From NCBI GenBank assembly GCA_029863305.1, contig JAOTVR010000011.1, forward strand, positions 1 to 62,855: 62,855 nt of DNA, in the 5' to 3' direction. The stretch comes from Gammaproteobacteria bacterium (GTDB taxonomy: Bacteria; Pseudomonadota; Gammaproteobacteria; Steroidobacterales; Woeseiaceae). The notes below the pieces were generated by a model. It ran no database searches. It was not told the origin of the DNA and saw nothing but the letters and a program-made list of their open reading frames with translations. This document shows, one piece after another, positions 55,901 through 62,855 of the stretch (positions are counted from its first letter, which is position 1; every line of letters starts with the position of its first letter). Both the position numbers and the translations under genes were made by a program.

Positions 55901-56086
55901 CTAGAAATCTATACAACGTCCGGCCTTTTCCCAGTCCCCGTAACGCGTCGGATCGGGGCCCTCGCGACCACCGATTTCTTTCGCCTGCGCCTTTTCATCG
56001 GGCTCTCGTGACTTATCATCGTCGGCCGAACGACCCGGCTTGCGAATCTCGGCAACGACCTTATCCTTTGTATCCTCGGCGGGCAT
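55901..56086 (-). CDS. DUF1674 protein, SDHAF4 homologue
   Basis: 61 aa from the ATG at 56086. A charged N-terminal part precedes the conserved C-terminus EIGGREGPDPTRYGDWEKAG, then RCIDF. This is the DUF1674 signature, shared with mitochondrial SDHAF4, which binds free SdhA and protects it during assembly. The position directly upstream of sdhC fits an assembly role for SDH. It is divergent from ygfZ. Confidence 0.88.
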   Translation of the reverse strand: MPAEDTKDKVVAEIRKPGRSADDDKSREPDEKAQAKEIGGREGPDPTRYGDWEKAGRCIDF

Positions 56087-56157
56087 GGCGGCAGTATGCC
56101 AGACACCGCATGCACCTGCATGAGCAACATGCATCCGGATGTAACAGGTTAGAATTC

Positions 56158-56895
56158 ATGACTATGTCTCAACTTCCCTACTCAACAATCATCGTCAGCG
56201 GCGACGACGCTTTCGACTTCCTGCAGGCGCAGCTCGCTGCTGACCTGTCTCGTTTGAGTGACGGCACCTCACCTTCCCGCGCACGCACCGATCAAGAACA
56301 GGGTCGTACAGTGGGCAATGCCGTTCTTTCAGCCTGGTGCAACCCGAAGGGTCGCGTGATTTGCCTGTTGCGGGTTGCTCAGGCTGACGGGGCCTATTCG
56401 CTGACACTGCCGACCGAACTGACTGAGGAGGTCGTGAAGCGCCTGACGATGTTCCGGTTTCGCGCCCGGGTCGAATTCGCCGTGACGCAGACGGCACCTC
56501 GGCAGCTCGGCGTCAAGGGCACTTTCGATACATGGCAACTCGAGAATCTGCGTGCCGGCGTTCCGGAGATTCTGCAGGCGCAGTCCGAAAAGTTTACGCC
56601 GCACATGCTCAATCTGGACCTGCTGGGCGCAGTCAGCGTCGACAAGGGTTGTTATCCCGGGCAGGAGATCGTCGCCCGTACACATTTCCGCGGAACCACC
56701 AAGCGACGCTGCCTGCGATTCGAAAGCAGCGAACCCGTTTCGCCCGGCGACAAGGTTTTCGACGGCGAACGAGATGTCGGCGAGGTCGTAAATGTCATCG
56801 GCAATGAGTTGCTTGCCGTTGTGCCTACCGACGGCACAGGCATGGAACTTTCAGTCGGTGGCATTCCGTTAAGGCATATTCCGCTCGACAGCTAG
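56158..56895 (+). CDS. ygfZ: Folate-binding protein YgfZ
   Basis: 245 aa from the ATG at 56158; a second ATG two codons in is possible. The [17 protein letters not shown] motif with its conserved Cys is the YgfZ signature. It is a GcvT-like, folate-binding protein needed to keep certain Fe-S enzymes active. It is divergent from the sdh operon, and its stop overlaps the lysS stop region by 4 bp. Confidence 0.93.
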   Translation: MTMSQLPYSTIIVSGDDAFDFLQAQLAADLSRLSDGTSPSRARTDQEQGRTVGNAVLSAWCNPKGRVICLLRVAQADGAYSLTLPTELTEEVVKRLTMFRFRARVEFAVTQTAPRQLGVKGTFDTWQLENLRAGVPEILQAQSEKFTPHMLNLDLLGAVSVDKGCYPGQEIVARTHFRGTTKRRCLRFESSEPVSPGDKVFDGERDVGEVVNVIGNELLAVVPTDGTGMELSVGGIPLRHIPLDS

Positions 56896-58394
56896 TCAAA
56901 AACTTCTGGCCGCATGTGTGGGAACAGCAGGACATCGCGTATCGACGGCGAATCCGTAAATAACATCACGAGCCGATCGATGCCGATGCCGATGCCCGCC
57001 GTTGGCGGCATGCCGTATTCAAGCGCACGTATATAGTCGTGATCGAACGCCATGGCCTCTTCATCGCCGGCGTCGCGGCTTGCCGCCTGCGCGCGGAAAC
57101 GTTCCGCCTGATCCTCCGGATCGTTAAGCTCCGAAAAACCGTTGGCGATCTCACGCCCGGCGATGAAAAACTCGAATCGGTCTGTAACGAATGGATCGGC
57201 ATCGTTGCAACGTGACAAGGGTGATACTTCGGTCGGATATTGAGTTACGAAGGTAGGTTTGCGCAGATTATCCTCACCAGTCTTTTCGAATATCTCGATC
57301 TGCAGTTTTCCGGGCCCATAGTTGTCCCTGACCGGGATGCCGTGCGCATCGCAGACACCGACAAGGTAATCGCGATCACGCAGCTTTGATGCTTCGAGAT
57401 CCGGATTGAAATGCAGGATAACTTCCTCAACGGTCATACGAGGAAATGCGGTACCGAGATCAAACTCTTCGCCCTGGTATGTCACGGTCGTCGAGCCGAG
57501 TACTGCGTCTGACATACCGTGCATCAGGGCCTCTACCATGTCGATCAGGTCTTCGTAATCGGCATAGGCCCGATACAACTCGAGCATCGTGAATTCCGGG
57601 TTGTGTTGCGTCGAAACGCCTTCGTTGCGAAAGCTGCGGTTGATCTCGTAGACGCGCTCGAAGCCACCCACAATCAAGCGCTTCAAATTCAATTCAGGCG
57701 CAATGCGCAAATAAAGCAACATATCGAGCGCGTTATGATGTGTCGTGAATGGCCGGGCGATTGCACCACCCGGCGTCGTCTGCATCATTGGCGTCTCGAC
57801 CTCGAGGTAATCCTGTGCATCGAGAAACGCGCGAATATAGGCCACAATTGCGGAACGCGTTCTGAATACCGCAGCACTGTCCGCATTCATGATCAGGTCG
57901 ACATATCGTTGTCGATAGCGCGTCTCCTGATCGGCGAGGCCATGAAATTTTTCGGGTAGCGGGCGCAACGATTTCGTAATCAGTCTCACCCGATCGGCCA
58001 ACACGGTCAACTCGCCCGTTTTGGTTCGAAATAACACGCCTTCGGCCGCAACGATGTCCCCGACATCCCACTTCTTGAAGTCCTGGTAGACACCCTCGGC
58101 AAGGCGATCGCGCTCCAGGCGCGCCTGAATCTGTCCGGACCGATCCTGCAATTTTATGAAGCTCGCCTTGCCCATGACGCGCTTGACCATCATGCGCCCA
58201 ACCACGGCTACGTGAACATCTTCCTCACGCAACGTTGCATCGTCGTGTTCATGAAATGTCTGTTGCAGTTCGTCTGCTGTCGCGTTTCTCCGAAAGTCAT
58301 TCGGATACGCGTTACCCCGCTCGCGTAATGCATTGAGCTTTCCGCGCCGCTCGGCAATGAGCTTGCCCTCGTCCTGTTTCGTTTCTTCGGTCAC
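56892..58394 (-). CDS. lysS: Lysyl-tRNA synthetase, class II
   Basis: 500 aa. N-terminal OB anticodon-binding domain (about 60-175), then class II motifs: [18 protein letters not shown] (motif 2) and [16 protein letters not shown] (motif 3). It begins 4 bp behind prfB, the usual arrangement in E. coli too. Last gene of the rpfE-like-recJ-prfB-lysS operon. Confidence 0.97.
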   Translation of the reverse strand: MTEETKQDEGKLIAERRGKLNALRERGNAYPNDFRRNATADELQQTFHEHDDATLREEDVHVAVVGRMMVKRVMGKASFIKLQDRSGQIQARLERDRLAEGVYQDFKKWDVGDIVAAEGVLFRTKTGELTVLADRVRLITKSLRPLPEKFHGLADQETRYRQRYVDLIMNADSAAVFRTRSAIVAYIRAFLDAQDYLEVETPMMQTTPGGAIARPFTTHHNALDMLLYLRIAPELNLKRLIVGGFERVYEINRSFRNEGVSTQHNPEFTMLELYRAYADYEDLIDMVEALMHGMSDAVLGSTTVTYQGEEFDLGTAFPRMTVEEVILHFNPDLEASKLRDRDYLVGVCDAHGIPVRDNYGPGKLQIEIFEKTGEDNLRKPTFVTQYPTEVSPLSRCNDADPFVTDRFEFFIAGREIANGFSELNDPEDQAERFRAQAASRDAGDEEAMAFDHDYIRALEYGMPPTAGIGIGIDRLVMLFTDSPSIRDVLLFPHMRPEVFD

Positions 58395-58398
58395 TTAC

Positions 58399-59494
58399 TT
58401 ACAGTCCCTGCTTGAGGCTCGCCTCGATGAAATTATCCAGGCCGCCATCCAAAACCGCCTGAGTGTTACCGGTTTCGATCCCGGTTCGCAAATCCTTGAT
58501 ACGACTTTGATCAAGAACGTAGTTTCTGATCTGACTTCCCCAGCCAACGTCGGCCTTGCTCTCCTCCACCGCAGAGGCTTCAGCCCGCCGCTTCTGCAAC
58601 TCGAATTCGTAAAGCTTGGCCTTGAGCTGATTCATCGCCTGCGCCTTGTTCTTGTGCTGCGAGCGGTCGTTTTGGCATTGCACGACAATATTGGTCGGCA
58701 GATGTGTGATACGCACGGCCGACTCGGTTCTGTTGACATGTTGTCCGCCCGCGCCGCTGGCACGATAGACGTCAATGCGCAGCTCCGACGGATCGATCTC
58801 GATGTCGATGTCGTCATCGACCTCAGGCGATACGAACACCGAGGCGAATGACGTGTGCCGCCGGTTGCCCGAATCGAACGGTGACTTGCGCACCAGTCGA
58901 TGCACGCCGGTTTCAGTCCGCAGCCAGCCATACACGTACTCACCCCGTATGTGAATCGTTGCGCTCTTGATGCCGGCGACCTCCCCGGCCGAGGCCTCGA
59001 TCACCTCAGCGTCGTAGCCGTGCGCTTCGGCCCAGCGCAGGTACATGCGCAGCAGCATTTCCGCCCAATCCTGTGCCTCGGTGCCACCGGCACCGGACTG
59101 AATATCGAGATAGGCGTTATTGATATCCATTTCGCCCGAAAACATGCGGCGAAACTCCAGCGCGGCCAGTCTTGTCTCGAATGTGGCAATGTCTTGGACG
59201 ACCTCAGCCACCGTATCAGCGTCGTCTTCCTCAATCGCCATTGAAAGAAGCTCGCCGGCGTCATTGATGCCGGTCTTGAGTTCGTCGAGCACAATGACTA
59301 TCTGCTCGAGTTGCGCACGCTCCCGGCCCAGGGCCTGCGCACGCTCGGGTTCGTTCCACACGTCGGGTTGCTCGAGCTCACGCTGAACTTCAGTCAGCCG
59401 TTCCGCTTTGCCTTCGTAGTCAAAGATACCCCCTCAACGCAGCGGTGCGTTCAGCAAGATCGGCTATGGTTTGATTGATCTGACTCGTTTCCAT
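58399..59494 (-). CDS. prfB: Peptide chain release factor 2, with programmed +1 frameshift
   Basis: 364 aa assembled from 24 codons (59494-59423) and a second frame (59421-58399). The first frame ends RGYL then TGA; +1 slippage continues DYEGKAERL. The GGQ catalytic loop ([12 protein letters not shown]) and the SPF stop-codon recognition motif ([14 protein letters not shown]) are present. RF2 reads UGA and UAA, and the frameshift autoregulates it. An ATG immediately upstream (59497) is an alternative start. Confidence 0.97.
59417..59434 (-). promoter_or_regulatory. prfB programmed frameshift site
   Basis: Minus strand AGGGGGTATCTTTGAC: the Shine-Dalgarno-like AGGGGG, spacer, slippery CTT and in-frame TGA (59422-59420). 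This is the canonical RF2 site. A reading that treats it as an error would wrongly split the gene. Confidence 0.95.
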
Positions 59495-59527
59495 CATGTT
59501 ACCCGGCATTTGCAGCGCGCGATCTTA

Positions 59528-61255
59528 TCACGCGCCGCCGGCCTGCAACGCAGCAATTTGCTCCACAATCAATTGCGGTGATTGCGCGCCACGATACTCG
59601 TTGACGTCCAGTCGGTACGCCAGTTGCACGATGCCCCGATATGCCGGGCCCGCCTGATTGAATGCGATTGCATCAATGACCCCGCCGCCATCCAACGGGC
59701 GAAGGCGCATTTTCAAGTGCTTCTCGCCAACCGTGCGCTGTTCGACCAGTTCAAAGTCGCCGCTCCACACTGGCTCCGGAAACGCGGAGCCCCATGGTCC
59801 GGCCTCCCGGAGCAGTTGCGCGAATCGCAAGTCCAGTTCGCTCGAAGGCAATACCCCGTCGCTGACAATTGCCCCGCTGAAATCCGCATCCGGATACAGA
59901 CGCCGGACCTGCTCGGCAGCCGCGGCCGCGAATTCGTCGTAGTTCGATTCCGCAATTGTCAGTCCGGCTGCCATGGCGTGGCCGCCGAATTTGACGATGA
60001 GGTTCGGATGGGTACTGGACACTGCTTCCAGCAGGTCACGCGCATGCACGCCAGGTATCGAACGTGCCGAGCCTTTCAGGAGGCCGTCGGATTCCCGGGC
60101 AAACGCAATCACGGGCCGATGACACTTTTCCTTGACGCGTGCCGCAATCAGTCCCACAACACCCTGATGCCAGGATGCTTCACAGACGCACACGCAAGCC
60201 GGCCACTTGCGAGCACTAATCGAGTCAACATAGGCGAACGCCTGCTCGCGCATCGTCGCTTCGATATCGCGTCGCTCACGATTGATTTCATCCAATACGC
60301 CGGCATGCCGCGTTGCAACGTGCTCGTCGTCCGTCAACAGGCACTCGATGCCCAGAGACATGTCTTCGAGACGGCCAGCGGCGTTGATACGCGGACCGGC
60401 GGCAAATCCCAGGTCCGAGCTGACCGTGCGGGACAGTTGGCGGCCTGACAGCGTCAGTAATGCGCGAATGCCAGCGACCGTCTTGCCTGCGCGGATGCGG
60501 TTGAGTCCTTGTTGCACAAGTATGCGGTTATTGTGATCCAGCGGCACGACGTCGGCCACGGTGCCCAGCGCGACGAGGTCGAGATACCCTGCCGGAATTT
60601 TCGCGGCGCCCTCCATGCCCTGCTTATCGAGAACTCGGCCCAACGCAGCCATCAGGTAGAACGCAACGCCGACGCCCGCAAGATTGCGGCTCGCAAACCG
60701 GCTACCCTGCAGATTCGGGTTCACGATGACGTCAGCGTCGGGCAACTCCTCCGCGGGCAAGTGATGGTCAGTGATCAGCACCGCAATATCGAGCGCTTTC
60801 GCCTGATCGACACCGGCGATGCTCGAGACACCATTATCCACAGTCACTATCAGGTTCGGTGAGCTGCGGGCGGCCACGCGGACGATTTCCGGAGTCAGTC
60901 CGTAGCCGAATTCGAACCGATTCGGCACCAGGTAATCGACGTCCCGAAACCCGAACTGACGCAGGCAGCGCAATATCAGCGCCGTGCTCGTGGCGCCATC
61001 GACGTCAAAGTCGCCAACCACAACGATGCGCTTATCTCGGAACTCAAGCAGTAAATCGACGGCCGTATCGATGTTCTCGAGTGATCCAACCGGCGCGAGA
61101 CCCGCCAGACCGTAATCGAGTTGCGTTGCCGCCGTGACGCCGCGCATCGCATACAGACGTGCCAGAATCGGATCGACATCTGCCAAATCCGCCAGTGCGC
61201 TGTCGGCCGGGCTGCGCCGTAACGTGATGGGTCTCGACAATGACGCGCCGCTCAA
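59528..61255 (-). CDS. recJ: Single-stranded-DNA exonuclease RecJ
   Basis: 575 aa. DHH phosphoesterase motifs VVVGDFDVDGATSTALIL, AVLITDHHLP, and the DHHA1 motif with GGHAMAAGLTI. The OB fold near the C-terminus is present. It degrades 5'-3' single strands in recombination and mismatch repair. Starts as the previous gene stops, with a 4-nt overlap. Confidence 0.96.
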   Translation of the reverse strand: MSGASLSRPITLRRSPADSALADLADVDPILARLYAMRGVTAATQLDYGLAGLAPVGSLENIDTAVDLLLEFRDKRIVVVGDFDVDGATSTALILRCLRQFGFRDVDYLVPNRFEFGYGLTPEIVRVAARSSPNLIVTVDNGVSSIAGVDQAKALDIAVLITDHHLPAEELPDADVIVNPNLQGSRFASRNLAGVGVAFYLMAALGRVLDKQGMEGAAKIPAGYLDLVALGTVADVVPLDHNNRILVQQGLNRIRAGKTVAGIRALLTLSGRQLSRTVSSDLGFAAGPRINAAGRLEDMSLGIECLLTDDEHVATRHAGVLDEINRERRDIEATMREQAFAYVDSISARKWPACVCVCEASWHQGVVGLIAARVKEKCHRPVIAFARESDGLLKGSARSIPGVHARDLLEAVSSTHPNLIVKFGGHAMAAGLTIAESNYDEFAAAAAEQVRRLYPDADFSGAIVSDGVLPSSELDLRFAQLLREAGPWGSAFPEPVWSGDFELVEQRTVGEKHLKMRLRPLDGGGVIDAIAFNQAGPAYRGIVQLAYRLDVNEYRGAQSPQLIVEQIAALQAGGA

Positions 61256-62274
61256 TTCAGTCGTTCCGTGTTACGCCGCCATATGCGCCAGCTGTGTTGG
61301 CGCAGAATGTCGGCCTCAACGCCATCACGAAATATCAGCTGCAGACGCGAGAGACGTCCGGACCGAAGCGCCCGGCGAAGCTCTTGCAGACAACTCATCA
61401 ACAACTGCGGGTCGTCGTCTGGCGGCGCCACCGCGACAAAACCGGTCGAGGACTCGTCGAGGCATGCCGCGATGCTCCCAGGCCAGGAGCGCGCAGGCGC
61501 AAGCTTGCTTAGCCAATATCCTCTGAGCAGCGGATCGTCTGCAAACAATGGCGGATGCGGTTGCGCGCGTTGCTCGGGCGCGTAGCCGCCACCCCAAAAC
61601 CAGAGGCAATTGATCGGCGGCAACCCCTCACTCTCGCGGCGGGTATTGATTTCATGTTCGTGCAGCGCCATTTCGACCTCGCTCACAAGACGCCGATACG
61701 CTGCGGCATCCGGGCCCGTTGGCATGTACTCATTCGGCTTGTCCAAGTGCACAACGTAAGGTGGTACGGCCGCCGTTGCAATCGATTCTGACGCTCGCAA
61801 ATAACTGCAGGTACCTACCGTTACAAAGCTGTATTTCGCACCGTCATTCACGGTGTTCTGCAAGTGATCGAACAACGCTCGCAGATCGCCTGCGGGCAAG
61901 CTTGCTCTCCCCAGAGCATGCAGACAAAGGTGATCGAGTCGCGGCTCGAGGTACACGGGATCCGCCGCGGCGATCCAGACGGTGGGCCGTTCGCCGGTCT
62001 GCCCCCACATGCGCAGCGCGCCGAGTGCCGTATCGGGATGCGGCAGATTCAGAGCCTTCAGAATGCCGGACAACAATTCTCCCGGCGCGCTCGCTTGTTG
62101 CAGGTCAGTACGCGCCAACCAGCGCCTCAATGCCAGGTTCTCGAGCCGCCCGCCACCGACAGCCGGCAGCACCACGACGGCCAGTGATTCTGCGAATGCA
62201 TCGGTCAACGGTTGCTCATTCGCACGGGCTTTGTATGATGACGTAACGCACAAGCCGATAGTAACGGAAAGCAC
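61252..62274 (-). CDS. RpfE-like regulatory protein (phosphoglycerate-mutase-like)
   Basis: 340 aa, start uncertain. The region PPINCLWFWGGGYAPEQR and the surrounding segment resemble the RpfE family, which lies beside recJ in Xanthomonas, as here. The fold is thought to be alkaline-phosphatase-like (cofactor-independent phosphoglycerate mutase), but I see no complete set of metal ligands. Biochemical role unknown. First gene of the recJ operon and divergent from the Mth938-like gene (about 35 bp between them). Confidence 0.65.
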   Translation of the reverse strand: MLSVTIGLCVTSSYKARANEQPLTDAFAESLAVVVLPAVGGGRLENLALRRWLARTDLQQASAPGELLSGILKALNLPHPDTALGALRMWGQTGERPTVWIAAADPVYLEPRLDHLCLHALGRASLPAGDLRALFDHLQNTVNDGAKYSFVTVGTCSYLRASESIATAAVPPYVVHLDKPNEYMPTGPDAAAYRRLVSEVEMALHEHEINTRRESEGLPPINCLWFWGGGYAPEQRAQPHPPLFADDPLLRGYWLSKLAPARSWPGSIAACLDESSTGFVAVAPPDDDPQLLMSCLQELRRALRSGRLSRLQLIFRDGVEADILRQHSWRIWRRNTERLN

Positions 62275-62309
62275 ACTTGTAGTTTACACGCGAAGTTCCC
62301 ACGACTGTG

Positions 62310-62642
62310 ATGATCCGCAGCGTCTCCGACCAGGCGATCTGCATAGGCGACAAGAGTTACCAACACACGATCGCGCTGACCAGTGACACCGTCATGGAGG
62401 ATTGGCCGGATACCCGTGTTTCTGACCTCGCCGAAAGTGATTTTTCCATGTTACTGAGCACAACGCCGGAAATCATTGTTCTCGGCACCGGCATGACAAA
62501 TGTATTCCCGCCTCGCGAACTCGTGTTCGCGCTGGCCCGTCGCGGAGTGGGCCTTGAGGCCATGGATACACGCGCAGCGGCCCGTACTTTCAATGTCCTT
62601 GCCGGAGAAAATCGCCCGGTCGTGGCAGTGCTTTACCTATAG
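62310..62642 (+). CDS. Mth938-like domain protein (DUF498)
   Basis: 110 aa from the ATG at 62310 (a GTG codon just before is possible). MEDWPDTRVSDLAESDFSML, then IIVLGTGMTNVFPP and LEAMDTRAAARTFNVLAGE are the hallmarks of the Mth938/NDUFAF3-type family. The fold is a small alpha/beta domain. In mitochondria a member is a complex I assembly factor; the bacterial role is not known. Confidence 0.87.
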   Translation: MIRSVSDQAICIGDKSYQHTIALTSDTVMEDWPDTRVSDLAESDFSMLLSTTPEIIVLGTGMTNVFPPRELVFALARRGVGLEAMDTRAAARTFNVLAGENRPVVAVLYL

Positions 62643-62654
62643 GACACCGCCGTC

Positions 62655-62855
62655 ATGACTGTAATGATGACAGTTCTTGTCCTGATATTTCTGATCGCCC
62701 CGGCGCAGGCGGAAGTCTCGCCGCTGTTCAGTCAGGCCAGCGTTCTCGACATCGAACTGAAAGGACCCATTTCGACCATCGTCCGCGACTCGTCCGATCG
62801 CAGCGAGCACCCTTTTCTGATATCTGCCGCAGGTGCCGTGCAAGAGATCAAAGTA
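62655..62855 (+). CDS. Start of a secreted protein, paralogue of the CotH-like protein (truncated by window end)
   Basis: 67 codons before the window ends. Signal peptide MMTVLVLIFLIAPAQA, then SPLFSQASVLDIELKGPIS. This aligns by eye with HPLFENDAVLKAVLTAPIA in the CotH-like protein at 17004-18095, just after its signal peptide. A second family member in the same window is unusual. The rest of the gene lies outside. Confidence 0.7.
   Translation, partial: MTVMMTVLVLIFLIAPAQAEVSPLFSQASVLDIELKGPISTIVRDSSDRSEHPFLISAAGAVQEIKV

Noticed and set aside
59361..59494. prfB read as a broken gene with a premature TGA
   Set aside because: The stop is the canonical programmed frameshift (AGGGGG...CTTTGAC), so the gene is intact.
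1..62855. CRISPR arrays, rRNA and tRNA genes, intact transposases or prophage genes
   Set aside because: Looked for spaced direct repeats, cloverleaf 3' ends and transposase motifs; none seen.

Overview
The window looks like a chromosomal segment of a gammaproteobacterium. The evidence is gene order: rpoE-rseABC-lepAB-rnc-era-recO-pdxJ-acpS, comEC-exbBD-msbA-lpxK-kdsB, lolCDE, mfd-csiV, sdhCDAB with sdhE, and prfB-lysS. Malate synthase G, phasin-type PHA proteins and an rpfE-like gene beside recJ fit a heterotrophic marine or soil lineage near the Chromatiales/Xanthomonadales side of the class. The exact family (for example Woeseiaceae) is a guess. I see no rRNA, tRNA, CRISPR array, prophage or intact transposase.

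Region by region. 1-3050 is an accessory stretch: a tandem-rhodanese gene between two diverged 105-bp direct repeats, a 228-bp inverted-repeat (MITE-like) element, a cyclic-di-GMP-I riboswitch in front of a secreted protein of unknown function, and about 600 bp without a gene. 3051-5660 encodes an HD-GYP/EAL c-di-GMP pair. 5780-9027 is a mipA-DUF3019-response regulator-histidine kinase operon. 9233-12135 holds a beta-propeller lipoprotein and two PHA-granule-type genes. 12180-16092 is glcB, a class V aminotransferase and a TetR regulator (glyoxylate metabolism). 16226-18095 is a convergent pair of a DUF4956 membrane protein and a CotH-like secreted protein. 18160-21599 is a metal-uptake operon (Cys-containing small protein, coiled-coil porin, ZnuA, ZnuB) that lacks an ATPase gene. 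21696-22517 is a SnoaL-AraC fusion regulator.

The rest is mainly core genome. 22518-29450 is lipid A/Kdo and ComEC/ExbBD; 29505-33231 is DUF2062 and the lipoprotein exporter LolCED; 33443-38171 is a BamE-like small protein, mfd and csiV. 38148-51726 is one long minus-strand series from rpoE down to a diguanylate-cyclase-like gene, covering envelope stress, translation, RNA processing, protein secretion and cofactor synthesis. 51865-56086 is sdhCDAB framed by two assembly-factor genes, sdhE and a DUF1674/SDHAF4 homologue. 56158-62274 is ygfZ and the operon rpfE-like-recJ-prfB-lysS, with the classical prfB frameshift. The right end has a Mth938-like gene and the first 67 codons of a second member of the CotH-like family.

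The most interesting signals are the c-di-GMP riboswitch upstream of an uncharacterised secreted protein with a c-di-GMP turnover operon next door; the DUF4956/CotH-like pair with its paralogue at the window end; the ATPase-less znu operon; and a candidate sigma-E promoter in front of rpoE.
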